Shown piece by piece: positions 22,090-34,789 of a DNA stretch of 64,000 bases (position 1 is the first letter of the stretch; every line of letters starts with the position of its first letter). The DNA is from Prorocentrum cordatum (lineage: Eukaryota; Sar; Dinophyceae; Prorocentrales; Prorocentraceae). The DNA is taken from contig CAUYUJ010002707.1 of the NCBI GenBank assembly GCA_963575745.1, positions 1-64,000 of the forward strand, read 5' to 3'. The position numbers and the translations under genes are program-made. Under the pieces are notes generated by a model. It searched no databases. It worked only from the letters and a program-made list of their open reading frames with translations, and had not been told where the DNA came from.

Positions 22090-22280
22090 GGGCGGGTGGG
22101 CGCGCAGTGCGTGGCGGAGTGTGTGTGGGGGGGGGGGGAGGTGTCGGGGAGCGGGGGAGTAATGGCGGCGGGTGTGGCGGCGTTGCGCGCGCGCGCGTGC
22201 GCGCATGTGCGGAGTTGGGCGGGGTGGCGCGGAAGGGGGGGGGGCGATTGGGTGGATGGTTAGGGGTGGGGGGGTGGTAG
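22090..22280. other. G-rich, GCGCGC-rich spacer
   Basis: GGTGG/GGGG-rich sequence with a GCGCGCGCGTGCGCGC alternating tract near 22185. Nothing else recognised. Confidence 0.5.
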
Positions 22281-22284
22281 AGCC

Positions 22285-22646
22285 CAGCCCTAGAGGGCCT
22301 CGCTACGTCATTCGAAGCCCTAGACAGCTTTAGAGTGCCCTAGAGGGTCTTGGAGATCCCCATGGGGCTTTGCAGACCAATCGAGATCCTTGGGTTGTCC
22401 ATAGAGCACTGGGGGGCCCTTAGAGAGCAATATGATGTTGTTGGGGCCCCAGACAGCAATGGGACAGCACATGTGCTACTTATAGAGTCCTGGAGAGCCC
22501 TGGGCCTTCGAAGCACCGCGGGGAATGCCACATATGTGGTAGAAGCTTTCAATGAGCTTTAGCAAGCCTGGTAGATATATTGGGGGGCCTGGTGAACCCC
22601 AGGGGGTTCTACAGGGCGCTCGGTGGCCTCAGAGAGCACCAGAGGG

Positions 22647-22699
<53 letters not shown>

Positions 22700-24480
22700 T
22701 AGGGAGAGGGGGAGAGATATACATATATATATATATAGAGGGAGAATGCGAGCGTGTAGGAATTTTGGGCAGCCCAAGAGGGCCTTCGCGACACTGGGCC
22801 CGACTACACTGCCTCAGAGAGCCCTAGGGTGGGCCCTAGATGGCCCATGGAGAGCACCAGAACGCTTAATGGAGCCTTGAAGAACATCACACGTGCCCCA
22901 GGGTGCCTAGGGGGGAGCCATGTAATGTTTTGGATAGCGCGGGAGGGCCATCGGGAGTTGGGGAAAACCATGTATATCATCATGGGGTTGCTTGGGGCTC
23001 CAGGGCCCCCTAAACAATCTAAGCAGGTTTTGGAGGGCCACGGAGGGCCTAGGATAACACTGGAGAGCTTTATGCAGCCTAGGAGCCTTAGGGCACCTGG
23101 GGGAATCATCGGGGTCATTGGGTGAGGAAAGGGGGGTGGGGGTTTTAGATGTCACTGGTCAGCATTGGGCAGCCCAAGAGAGCACCGACGCTCTAGGACG
23201 CATCGGATAACCCTAGAGATCACTAGGCCGCCTCAGGGGCCAAGGAGAACTCCACAGAGCCCTGCAATTCTTTGGAAAACAAGTGAGAGCCAGAAAGCCC
23301 TATGGAACCTTCGGGAGCCCTAGAGAGCCGTTGAGGACCCGATATAGCTTTGGAACATCCTGGTGGGCACCAGGTGCCTTGGGAGAGCCTTAGAGATCCT
23401 TATAAAATATTGGAGGGCTCTAGAGAGCCTCGGACAACTATGCGGGTCATTAGAAGCTATGCGATAGCCCTGGGGCGCCATAGAGAGCTTGACAGAGCCA
23501 CCGAACGCATTGGCGAGCCGAGAACGCAATATCGCTTTCGAGACGCACAGGGGGCCTTATACAGCTCCAGAGATCCTTATAGAGAGAACCCTAGAGAGTT
23601 TTGGGGGAACCTAGAGAGTCCTAGCATCCACCGGAAAGCCTCACAGGGAGAGTCTTGGCTACTCCATAGAGAGCCACAGGGAGCCATGGACGGCCTGGGG
23701 AAGCCCCAGGGAACCGTGCAGAACCATACGGGGCACCAGAGAAACTCAGAAGGCAGCAGAAGGCTCTAGAGGGCATCGGGGGTCATTCGGGTGATTTCGG
23801 AAACCCTACATAGCTTTTTGAAGCGCCTCAGAAACCATTGGGGTGGGGGGGGGGGTGTCGAAGGGGGTTCTAAAGGTAAAGAGTTTGGGGAAGCCGTGGC
23901 GGGCCCTGGGGAGCCTTGGAGAGCCCTAGAGAGAGCCCTGGACAACATTAGGAAGCCATTGCGGTCTCTAGGGGGCGGGGGGCTTTGGATACCCCTATAG
24001 CGTAATAGGGAACGTAGGTTAACTTTGGAAAGCCTCAGACAGTCTTAGAAAGCCTGGTGGGGTGGAGGGAGGGGGGGGGAGGGAGAGGAAGGGGGAGGGA
24101 GGGGGGCGACGTGGCGTTGAGCACAATAGACAGACAGCTCGAATAAGACATTTGGAAAGACCTGGCTGGTGGGGCCTTATACTACAGCCTTTGGGAACCA
24201 TAGAGGTCATATGAGAACCCTAGAGAGCCTTAGACACGCATACGTATAGCCTGAGAGGGCACTGGGGAGCCCGACAGAGCCTTGCAAAGCTGCAAAACCT
24301 TGGAGGGCTCCACAGAGCCGTAGACTGCCAAGTAAAACGTTAGAGGGCCAGAGCCTTAGAGGGCATCAGAGAGCAGTGGCGGGGGGGGCGACAACGCCAT
24401 GGGGGGCCCAATGGGGGCCTCAGTGCCATCCCCCGTCGTCATTCTCATTGCCGTTTAGAGAACCATGTAGAGCCTTAGGG
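22285..24480. repeat. 2.2-kb degenerate AGAGCC(C/T)TAGAG repeat
   Basis: Words of the type CCTAGAGAGCC, TTGGAGAGCCC, GGGCCTTAG recur every 12-30 bp for over 2 kb. Embedded are (GA)n at 22652-22697 and (TA)n at 22713-22737. Stops are frequent in all frames. It appears to be one expanded, heavily diverged short unit. Confidence 0.75.
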
Positions 24481-24959
<479 letters not shown>

Positions 24960-25084
24960 CTTCCCCCGCAACTCCTTCGCCCGCCTCGCCCGCAGTCCCT
25001 TCGTACTCTTGCGTATCCCACGTTCCTCCCTCTTCCTTCTGCTGCCTCTCCAATGCGCTGCGGCGCCGACTCTGAAATAGTTCA

Positions 25085-25660
25085 GCTCGGGCACCGACGT
25101 GGAGCGCAGAGCTCGCGGCAGACCGCCCCGAGGAGTTTAGGGCTCTCGTCTGGTCACGAGGCCTCCTCTTCCTCAGCCTCTCTTCGCCGTCGCCACGTAC
25201 CTTGACGCCTCTCGGTGCCCGCTCAGCCGATCCACATTATGGGGTCTCATGGGGTCCGCATGGAGTCTGCTTCTGGGTCCTACGCTGGGTCTGGGGTCCA
25301 TCAATGGGCTCTTATCGGGTCCCTCGCGGTGTCTTGTGGGGCCGCGCGGATCCTCGTGGGCTCGCGTGGGGTCTTCAAGGGGTGTTAGGGGGCTCCTCAA
25401 CGGGTCTGCTTGTCCAATAGACTGGGGCGCCTATTCTTAGGTTTGTCAACCGTTGCATCGGCGGCGAGCGGGGCGCTCGCGACCGACCGCCCTGAGTGCT
25501 GGGAGAGCTCTGGTCGTGCACCCTTCTCATACTTTGGCTATCGCCCCTGTTGCCTCGTATACCTTGATGCCTCTCGGCACCCGCTCCGCCGATCCACCTT
25601 ATGAGGCAGTCATTGGGTATTTAGGGTGTCCTGGCATGGCATCGACTCCGTAACTTCTGT
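25085..25660 (+). repeat. 365-bp repeat, locus 1 (about 1.6 units)
   Basis: The core CCTTGATGCCTCTCGGCAC with following CCGCTCCGCCGATCCACC lies at 25201-25240 and 25563-25602 (spacing 362 bp). Between are GGGGTCTCATG-like words, TCTGCTTGTCCAA (25404), GCGAGCGGGGCGCTCGCGAC and GACCGCCC..GAG blocks. The same unit occurs at 31680-32300. Confidence 0.85.
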
Positions 25661-26315
25661 GCGTTTATACACGTGATGCGTTGATGGGCTCCTCGCTGGC
25701 ATGAGTGCCCATAGTCCTCGTTATCATTCCCCTCGTCCTCACCCTTGTCATCCTCGCCCCCTCGTTCTCTTCCTCATCCTTCCACCTCCTCTCCCTGACC
25801 TCCTGACCCCCTCCCACCCTCGCATCGCAACCCTCTGATGTCTGATTTTCTGGCGCCTGTGCGCCTGGTTGCTGGCCAGGGATGAAGGCCGAAACTCGAA
25901 ACTCCTCCGCCCGCGCGGCTGGCTGTGGTCTCTTCTGGGGGCCCTGCTTTAATGCCCTCAGTTGAGTTAGGTCCTCGAGGGATTTCCGCCCCGCACAGCC
26001 TCGCGCGGACTGGGGGGCCCCACCGATGAAGAGCACGAAGAGGCCGAGGGCGAAGAGGAGGCGGCGGAAGACGGGGGGCGACAGGGGACGACGACGGGGG
26101 CGGCGACAACAACGCCAGGAGGTAAAGGGAAACGGAGGAGGCGAGGAGAAGTAGAGGCTAGGAACATGATACAGAGGAGGCGAGGAGGAACAAGGAAAGG
26201 AGGTGAGGAGGGCAGCGCACAGTCCGTACAGTGCCAGTTGTGGCTCTTCTTCAGGTTTGTCTGTGCATTTCCTTGTCCGTCGGTTGTTCTGATAGTGAAG
26301 CTGCGATTGCATTTC
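25661..26315. other. Leader or spacer before the 26316 gene
   Basis: C/T-rich to 25850, purine-rich at 26040-26200. A possible acceptor TTCTTCAG lies at about 26247-26254. The frame is open from 26166, but the codons before 26316 look like non-coding purine repeat. Confidence 0.4.
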
Positions 26316-29300
26316 ATGGGCGGCCCGGAGACATCAGGCCGCGGGGGCGGCAATGTCCAGCCCAAGAGAGGGCCGCCGAGCATCGCTTCCAGCTTGGGCG
26401 TCCCCAGCAGGTGCACCGCTGTGACTACTGGCAAGGCGTCGCAGCAGAAAGGAAAGGGTCGCGGTAAACAGGGGCGCGCTCGAGTCCGAGGCCCTGCAGT
26501 AGTGACTAAACGGAAGGAGAACGAGAACATTGAGGAGGTTCGGGCGCTGCTCCCAGCCGAGAGGCCCGTCCACGATACCAAGAGCCTGAAGTGGGGGGCC
26601 GTGATGACATGCGAGGCGTGCTTGGAGAAGTCCGACGGCGAGCGACAATGGGGCGAGACCGTTCGCATGAAGAAGACGGGCGGCGGCCACGGCGACCAGC
26701 CCGTCGGGGGCGCCTGCGCCCCTCACTTCTTGTTTTGGCAGCGGAACTTGCCCTGGATGCAGTGGGGCGAGTTTGCGACGTTGTACCAGGACAGCGAGTT
26801 CTTCTCGGCGCAGGTCGAGCAGGGCATCGAGAACATGAACAAGATGGAGGCTGGCCAGGCCGTTGTGACTGACGGTTACGCCAAGGAGACCGTGGAGGAG
26901 AAGGACATGCACTACCTGGAGATCAAGCATCCCGAGGCGGTCCTCCTGACGCAGACCGAGTACTGGAAGGAATTCGGCGTGGACCCGAGGAAGGAGAAGG
27001 CGAAGCACCTCATGTTGCCATGTCTCAAGGGCGGCGATACGGCAGTGGAGTACTATCTGGCAGAACTCCCTGGCACGATGCAATTCCCCACCGCTCGACT
27101 GGTGCAGCTACTCGGAGCCGACCGTAGCCGCGTCGTCTTGGATTCCGCAGCGCACGTCTTCCAGAGCCAGGGCACTATGGTCTTCAACGAGATGCAGAGG
27201 AGGCGCGCGGACGCTTGCGCAATTGGAGCCCTCCAGGAGTCCAGGTTCACGTGGCCGACGCTCCAGCGCGCTAGCGGAGCCGCCCCCCAGCAGCCCGCGG
27301 GCGGGGCCCTCGGTCTGACCGCGGGCCAGGCCGCGCCCAGTGCAACTGGCGCTGTGCCAGGCCTGCTTGCGGGAGGCGACTGCGAGAAAGAGGCCATTGC
27401 AGATGAGGAGGAGGAGTTGACCGTCACGGCGGCTGATGGGAGCACGTCGGCCACCGTGCTGGACAGGAAGCGCAAATCCTTGATCGGCCATGGCGGCCCT
27501 TCCACCCCAGCCAAGAAGTCCTTGTGCAAGGCCCCCTCCGTGGCGAGCGCCCTCGGCGGGTCGACTGGCAACGCCCACAAGAGCTCGCCTGGTGGCGAGG
27601 GGGCGCTCGGGGAAGGTCTAGGTGGAGGTTCGGTTTGTGGTGATGAAGAGGGTGACGAAGAGCAGCGTGAGCAAAGTAAGACCGACTACTGGATCGACAA
27701 GTTGCGGGTCATGCCCATCTTGGAGGGGGAGCCCTACAGGGTATATGAGCACCAGGCGGAGCTCCGCCTAAAGAAGCTGACGGAGGCTGCAGAGTCCTAT
27801 CCTGACACTGGCCACATTCGCATCGAATTGAATCGGCTTCAAGCTCATTTGAAAAAGGTGACGGTCTGGAAGAGGCTCCGCGTGGACAGCATCCCGAACT
27901 TAGGAGACGTGGAGTACAAAGCCGCGGTGGAATTCATGGGCGCCGACTTCCAGTGGCCAGTGGCCACTCAGGCTTCGATGTTGGCTCGGGCTGCGATCGC
28001 GCTCAGGGCGGAGTTCAAGAAATTGCCCCGCGCTGGCAACGCCACGGCGCGTCAGGCCATCGCCGAGAAGCTAGCTCATGTGATGCTGCCCGCCAGTGAA
28101 GAAACGGAGAGGGTGATGTTCAACCCGATGGCGCCGAGGTTGAGGGACATCGAACTGGATGAGCCCTACTACACCAAGCTGCTCAAGACGGAGCTCGTGG
28201 AGCTGTTCCTCGTGCCGACTATGCAGCAGGACACCGAGAACACGGAGATGACCTTCGACGCGACAATTGGGATTCTCAAAGTGTACGGCGATTTGATGGA
28301 GTCGTTCCCGCTCGCCACTACCAACGTCATTGGCTCGATCACGACAGGAGTCCGTGGCGTCAGCTTCCTTGCTTCCGATGATGTTGTACTCCCCGACGAG
28401 GAGACGTACATGGATCGCGGGCTCGGAAACGTTGGCGCAACCCTTGGCCAGGAGGGGTGCATGAGGGCCCCAAGAGAGCCCTCAAGAGCATCAAGAGGGG
28501 GCACTATTCCTTCCAGTACCTGGATCTTGCGTCATGGCCCTCTTTCCAGGTACTGGAAGATTTTGCTAGTGTCCTCTTAAGGTCTCCTTGTGGCCTTCCT
28601 GTGGCCTTCTTGGGAGGCCTCTTGGGGCCGTCGTTGGGCCGTCTTGCGCGTCTTTGGGCGCACCTGGGCAGTCTCTGAGGTTTCTCGTGGCCCCTCTGGG
28701 GCCATCGGGGCGTCTGGGAGCTTCGATGGTCTCCTTGAGGTTCCCAAGATGGCCCCTGGGGAGAGCCTGGGCGGGGGGGGGGGGGCACGATGGCTCACGG
28801 GGCGGGGGGGGGGGCATGCGCCGAATGGCGGGCCTCAGAGGCTTGAGACATGTGACATGGTGCGTTCAGAGTTTTTGGCGCAAGGCGCCAAAGCTGTTTC
28901 AAGAACGCCACGCGTGCCCCAATGCCAGTTTTTGGGGGGGCCAGCGCTCCCCAAGGCACCCCGAATGCCCACATCCACGGCTGTGTTGCTAAGTGTTGCG
29001 GGGTATGTGTGTGTGTCTCGAGGATGTTGTTGTTTTTCTGATTTCGGTCTTGGGGTTCGCCCCGCCCCCCCCCTCACCCACCACCCGAAGCATTCCGGAG
29101 GCGCCGCGAAGGTCGTGTGATATTGCCAACGAGGGACCCGCAAGAGTTCCCCAAGATCGACCCGCAGGGTTGCAGAAGCCCCAGTGGCAGAATGTACGCG
29201 AATGCGGTTATACGGCGGTCAGCCTGTGGCGGCAGTTTGGGAAACGTTAGCTGTTTCGCTGGGTTTCGCGGGAGCCTCTCGGGGCGTCGATGGGGTCACG

Positions 29301-31557
29301 CGGGAAATTTTGCGGGCGCGTTCGGCTTTGAACGGGTGCCTCATTACAGGTTTCCTGGGGTCCCAAAAGGTTCGGGCACTGCTTGCTTCTTACGGTTCGT
29401 CGCCCCAGCCGCCTCGCGTCACCGCCCCCCCCACCCCCTTCGATGCCACCCGCCCCCGCCCCCAGGGCTTCTGGGCAGAGGGATGAGGGCCATTGCCGCC
29501 CTCATGCTCGCCCTCATTCCCTAGAATGCGTGGAGGACATCGCCTTCATCCAGCAGGGCGCGAGCAGCACCGAGACGAGGACCGTCAAGGCCTGCATCGG
29601 GATGGCGGCCCTCGGGAACAGCCTCCTGAACTCCAAGGCCGAGCTGCTGATGAACGCCAAGAAGCACACGGTCGTCGCGAAGCCAGAAATGGAGTCCATT
29701 GCGGCCCGCCTGGCGGAGTTCGAGACGCTCGAGCTTCATGATGACCACTTCGTGGCGCTTGCGGAGGGCAGCAAGTTCCTGGTGAAGTGGGCGAGCAAGC
29801 TTCCTGGTGGCGCCGTGGAGGCCTTCGCCCGCGACTTGCAGCATCGCGCCCTCAAGTGCGGCCAGCTCATCCTGGAGTCCAGTTCGCCAACTGCGCCCAC
29901 CCACGCCGCCGCCCAGGCGTGCAAGAAGAAGTTCGCGGATGCGCTCGAGCACATCGAGTTGGCTTTCTCCTTGGACGCGGAGGTGGCCGAGCTCAAATTC
30001 AACATCATCGACCATTTGAAGGCCACGGCGGAGGGCGAGATGGTCGACGCCATCGCCTCTAGCATGCAGAAGCTCCTGGACAATTTGCGTGTAGACGCCT
30101 TCCAGATAGACGACGCGTTCCTCGATGAAGCGGAGGCGCTTCGCAGGGCGGTGACCGAGGCGAAGGGCTTGCACCTCCAGGGGGGCGTGGCCATGCCACT
30201 CGTGGCCAGCTTGCTGTCGTTGTGCAGAGATGACCTGACGAGCAGGTGCGACAGGGTATTGGATCTCATCCTCGTGCTTGGCGATGTCGCGGAGGACAGC
30301 GCCGCCATCGCCTTGGAGTGCAACCTCTACCGCAAGGGCATTTCGATGCGGACGGCGCTTGAGGTATACCGCGGCTTGACTGGCGATCTCGGGTCCAAGC
30401 TCGACGCCGCGCTGGCGTTGGAGAACGTCGCCATCATGTACCAGAAAGCTGCGGAGGCCGCTGGCGTCAACGGGATCCATGCCCCTGAGGCGTTGCTGAG
30501 TGAGCACTCGGATGCGGTTCGCGCTGTCACGGCCAACAAAACAGAGTGCGTGACGAAGGCCACCGACTCTTTCAAGGAGTCGCTGGAGGGCGCGACTGCG
30601 CCCGAGTGGAAGACGTTCCAGGACAACTGCCAGCTCGAGGACATCAAGAAGGCGTGGGCGGACGCCAAGGTGCAGACCAAGCAGCTCGACGCTACGATCT
30701 CGGAGCTGCAGAAGGACCGAATCCATCGGGCCTGATGCTAAGGGCTCGGAAAGGTTGGAGAGGGGCGGAGAGGAAGGGCGACAACAGGGGGGACGGGGAT
30801 GACGGAAAGGATGAGGCGAGGGCGAAGCAGGCGGAAGACGGGGAGCGATGGTGGGGGGAAGAGCGATGGAGGGAAACCGGGGGGATATCGAGAAGGGAGT
30901 GGACGAGGAGGACGAGGGGGGCGACGAGAAATCCGCGGAGGAGGACGGGGTGGCGCTTGAGGGAGAGGGCGGGGCGGAGGGGATCACGAGGACGAAGGGC
31001 ACGAAGAAGAGGGAGCATGACGAAAAAGGAGGGCGAGGACGATGAGGGGGAGGGGGAGCGGGTGCGATGAGGAGTGGAGGCGATCGTATGGGGGCCTCCG
31101 CACCTCCACCGCCACATCCCCCTCTCTCGCTCCCCCCCCCGCTTCGGCGCCAACAGGCCGAGCGCGGGGTGGCGGCGCGCGGTCGCATGGGCGCGTGTTC
31201 CTGGCCCTTGGGGGCTGGCTGAATGCGTGCAAAAACATCGCGTTCGGCATTCCCCCCCGGCCCCCCGAGGACCGCACCGCGCTCGAGGAGCTTTACCAGA
31301 CCTGCGGCTTGCCGACGGAGGAGTTCCAGGCGGTCGCCCAGGGCGCCGCGGAGCCGCTGCGCAAGATGGCCATGGTTGTCTTGGAGGGGGAGGTCATCCA
31401 GGCGCTCGCGCTGGAGGACAAGGCCGAGCAGCGCACGAAGGTCGCGCAGGCCTTCAAGAAGGCGGCCAGCCCGTGGGAGATCCAGAGGTCGGACCTCCAG
31501 CCTATCGCCTTGAAGAGGGCGGCCGACAGCATCATCAAGTTCAAGAGCGCCGCCTAG
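26316..31557 (+). CDS. Multi-exon protein of unknown function
   Basis: Three coding blocks share composition and style. Block A, 26316 to about 28430, begins MGGPETSGRGGG. It has a basic Gly/Lys segment, a CEAC-containing segment (residue about 99), a Trp-rich patch (FWQRNLPWMQWGEF), an acidic spacer (EEEEL, DEEGDEEQREQ) and a long helical C-terminal part (YWIDKLRVMPILEGEPY onward). Block B, about 29525-30735, is almost wholly helical (GMAALGNSLLNSKAELLMN to AWADAKVQTKQLDATISEL). Block C, about 31170-31557, is helical and ends IIKFKSAA at TAG. Acceptor TTCCCTAG at 29517-29524 and donor GCCAAG|GTGCAG at 30670 are plausible, but the phases could not all be matched, so boundaries are approximate. 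Block B also reaches its own stop at 30735. No known domain recognised. The locus lies between two copies of the 365-bp repeat. Confidence 0.55.
28440..29515. repeat. Intron-like spacer of degenerate repeats
   Basis: 28560-28760 holds GGCCTTCTTGGGAGGCCTCTT-type repeats resembling 37850-38560. A G run lies at 28770-28815. The remainder (28820-29515) has ordinary GC-rich sequence with no gene recognised. Confidence 0.5.
30736..31165. other. GA-rich spacer between blocks B and C
   Basis: Purine-rich (GGA/GAC/GAGG) with a C-rich end at 31100-31145, as expected for an intron of this locus. The frames are low-complexity. Confidence 0.5.
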
Positions 31558-31679
31558 TTCCCGAAGGGGATCGATAATATTCTCCTTGCTACGGGCCTGG
31601 GCCTGGAAGCACGCACCAGTTTGCAAAACAGAATTTATGATGGGCCCTGAAAGACGGGTCAGTGTGCGAGCAACGATTG

Positions 31680-32300
31680 GCCCGTGCCGCTCCCAGTTTT
31701 ATATTGGTCGTCTCACTCCCGTGCCTACGTCCAAGTTTTCAGCCTCTCCTCGCTGTGGCCTCGCATGCCTGATGCCTCTCTGCGTCCGCTCCGCCGATCC
31801 ACCGTATGGGGTCCGATGGGGTCCTCATGGGGTCTTTTGAGGTCCTCGCGCGGTATTCTGGCGTCCTTTCATGGGGTCGTGGGTCTCTCGCGGTGTCTCT
31901 TGGGGCCGCGTGGGTCCTCATAGGGGACTTCTGGCGCCTTCATGTGGTCTCTGCGGTCCCTTCACGGTGTCTGCTTGTCCAACCGTCTGCGGGATCGATT
32001 CTCAGATAGGGAACTACGTTAGCTTTGGCATCCACGGCGAGCGTAGCGCTCGCAACCGACCGCCCCGAACGCTGGGGGGGCTCTGGTCATGCACCCTCAT
32101 CTGTTGTTTTGCCTGCCGTCGGAGTTGCCTATACCTTGATGCCTCTCGGCATCCGCTCCGCCGATCCACCTTGTGAAGCCATCGTGGGGGTCTTATGGGG
32201 TCCTCATGGGGCCTTCTGGGGCCTTTTCATGGGGTCTTATGGGGTCCCCCCATGGGGTCTCTGGAGGTCCCCCATGGGCCTTTAGCGGTCCTCATGGGTT
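31680..32300 (+). repeat. 365-bp repeat, locus 2 (about 1.7 units)
   Basis: Core copies at 31768-31805 and 32134-32174 (spacing 366 bp), in the same orientation as locus 1. TCTGCTTGTCCAAC lies at 31969, and GCGAGCGTAGCGCTCGCAAC and GACCGCCCCGAAC blocks follow. After the second core, GGGGTCCTCATGGGG-like words continue to 32300. Confidence 0.85.
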
Positions 32301-32374
32301 ATCACGGGGACTCATGGCGTGCGCTCGTGGACGGGGGGCGCCAGTTGCGGGCCAGGCCAGCTCGCGCATATCAC

Positions 32375-32530
32375 AATTGATACCCTGGCAAAAAACAAAT
32401 CCAAAATAAGCGATACCCTTAAAATAAACGATACCCTGCAACATAAAATAGCAATATTTCCAGATACCTTTCGAGCGCTTGTCGGCGATACCTTTATGGA
32501 TGCCGACACCTGCACACGGCCTCAGCACGA
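32375..32530 (+). repeat. GATACC repeat, locus 3
   Basis: Seven GATACC/GACACC words spaced 17-45 bp: TTGATACCCTGG, GCGATACCCTTA, ACGATACCCTGC, AGATACCTTTCG, GCGATACCTTTA, GACACCTGC, GACACCTTA. AT-richer than its surroundings. Confidence 0.8.
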
Positions 32531-32600
32531 CACCTTATTCCTATACATTTTATTCTTTATAGAGATTATAGACCTAGCACCATTTCAACATCATAATAGT

Positions 32601-32878
32601 AGACGTACTTCGGCGTACTAGTACGACCCGCCGGGTCGTACTAGTAGGCGTATTTCGGCCCTGCGAGTACGCCTCCCGGGCGCCGCGGGTCGTACTAGTA
32701 GGCGTACTTCGGCGTACTAGTACGACCCGCCGGGTCGTACTAGTAGGCGTACTTCTGCTCTACGAGTGCGCCTCTCGGGCGCCGCAGGTCGTACTAGTAG
32801 GCGTACTTCGGCGTACTAGTACGACCCGCCGGGTCGTACTAGTAGGCGTACTCTGGCGTACTAGTACGGCCCGCCGGG
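32601..32878. repeat. Array of three perfect 31-bp palindromes
   Basis: TACTAGTACGACCCG, a central C, and its exact complement occur at 32616-32646, 32705-32735 and 32814-32844 (spacings 89 and 109 bp). Spacers hold AGGCGTACTTCGGCG and a CGAGTACGCCTCCCGGGCGC block. The arms of neighbouring copies can also pair with each other, so alternative long hairpins are possible. A partial fourth copy ends the array at about 32878. Confidence 0.95.
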
Positions 32879-32904
32879 AAAACCAAGCACTCTCTCCTCA
32901 GGAC

Positions 32905-33500
32905 CCCCGATGAAATCGTAAGGTTTGTGCATCACCGACGCCCCGAGCCTTGTGATTTCATTTGGATTCTTGGGGTTCTGAGCTCTGGACCTTCCGGGGA
33001 TCCCAAGGTTGGTTTTGCTCAGTGTATGAAGTCCAAGGAACCCGAGGAATCCCAACTCAATCATAGGGCTTATGTGATTAGCATCCAAGAAATCACATTA
33101 ACCTCATTGAAATCGTAAGTCTTGCGCATCACCGACGTCTCGAACCTTGTGATTTCACTAGGAGTCCTGGGGTTCTGAGCCCTGGTCCTCTTGGGGGTCC
33201 CGAAGTTGATTCTGCTCCAGGGTATTATCCCAGGAAGCCCAATCATCAAAATGAAACCATAAGGTTTCAGTATCCCAGAAACGCATGGAATCCACGTAAA
33301 ATCATAGGGTTTGCGCCTCACCGACGTCGCGAACAGTCTGATTTCATTTGGATTCCTGGGATTCTGAGCCTTGAACCTCTTGGGGATCCCAAGGTTATTT
33401 TTGCTCCAGGGTATGAAGCGCCAGGAAGTCCAGTGACATCACACGGTTTCGTGGACTCGCATCCCAGGAAATCCCAGGAATCCCAATGACATCAGAGGGT
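32905..33500. repeat. About 190-bp tandem repeat, three copies
   Basis: GAAATCGTAAG(G)TTTGTGCA and CATCACCGACG begin at about 32912, 33109 and 33297, each followed by TGTGATTTCATTTGGATTC, TGGGGTTCTGAGC and GATCCCAAGG. It ends in a partial copy near 33430-33500. The minus strand shows a recurring peptide (RAQNPKNPNEITR / RAQNPRTPSEITR), more likely a by-product of the repeat. Confidence 0.85.
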
Positions 33501-33743
33501 TTGCTGAGTTCTCGTGTACAGGATGGCTCACACGCTTGTTCCCCTTCTATGTAGAGGAAACAGACACTTGCAACTGTCACGTCGGCGCTTGTGCAACATG
33601 TGCCGCTAGCGGATGCGGGGAATAGGCTTCGGCGAAGACGAAGAAGAAGAGGCGCGGAGAAGGAAGGGGCACGGGAGGGGAGCAGCACGACTCCAGCCTC
33701 GTGGAAAGGAAGAAGGCGTATAATTGGTGTTGGGGGGCTGCTA

Positions 33744-33847
<104 letters not shown>

Positions 33848-34112
33848 CCGTGGCGTAGTCATGGCTGAGCGATCACGCAGAAGCTGTCTCGACACGAACA
33901 CGCCGCACTTTGGTCCCATTTGGGCGGCCGCGCACCCCTGCGCGAGGAGAGCTGGTGCAGGCAGGGCCAGAGAGCCACGTAGCGCAAGCGACATCTAGTA
34001 GCAGAGCAGCAGCCCCGAACTGGTCCTAATGCTCGATCGATCGATCGATCCTCGCTCCCGTGCCAAATGCGACGCCCGCGGCGCCCAGCTCTGGGCGGCG
34101 ACGGCGAGCTCG

Positions 34113-34325
34113 CGTCGAGCTCTATAAAGGCCTTTCTGGAGGCCTCCAGCGGCCCCCTGGAACGGTTCGGTAAAGCAAACGCGGTTGCATCGAGATATTT
34201 CGCCGGCCTCTATGGAGACCTTTCTGTACGACGGCGACTTCATCGAGCTCTCTGGAGGCCTTTCTGGAAGCCTCCAGTGGCCCTTCGAAACGATTCTACA
34301 GAGCAGAAGCGCTTGCATCGTGATA
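34113..34325. repeat. 128-bp direct duplication
   Basis: CGAGCTCT..GGAGGCCTTTCTGGA starts near 34116 and 34244. Each copy has CCTCCAGYGGCCC, CGRWACG, AGCAnAnGC and TTGCATCG in the same order. Just before it is (GATC)n, GATCGATCGATCGATC, at 34034. Confidence 0.75.
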
Positions 34326-34750
34326 CTGTTTTTCGAAGATAGCTCGATTAGTGGACAGTAGGTCCAGAAAAGACCCAGGCACCACCAGAAGCTTGGGTCT
34401 TCGGGCTGCGACCTTCGACGACGGCGGCGGCGACGGTGGCGACGACGACGACAACGATGGATGGTAAGGCTTCGGGCTGCGCACAGACAGCCTCTCCCAG
34501 ATAGTCCCGGCTGGCCTCAACAGGCCACCCGAGTGGTCCCAATTGGCTTCAACAGGTCACCCGAGTAGTCCGCGGTGATCTCAAGTCCCTGGCGGACGCT
34601 TCGCGCCCACGGGTTGAGGTGTTGGGGGCGGTATCAGAATACCCGGGGGGCCAGCTGAGGCCAGCTGGAGCTGCTCGGCAGGCCCGTCCAAGGCCAGCTG
34701 GGACTAACTACCTGCTTGGGGATCTGTCAGCGTGCGACCCGAAACCTTAC

Positions 34751-34789
34751 CAACGACGGCGGCCACGACGACGATGACGACGCCGACGC

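Noticed and set aside
32861-33321. Minus-strand peptide repeated in the 190-bp units
   Set aside because: The peptide similarity simply follows nucleotide similarity of the tandem repeat; frames break between units.
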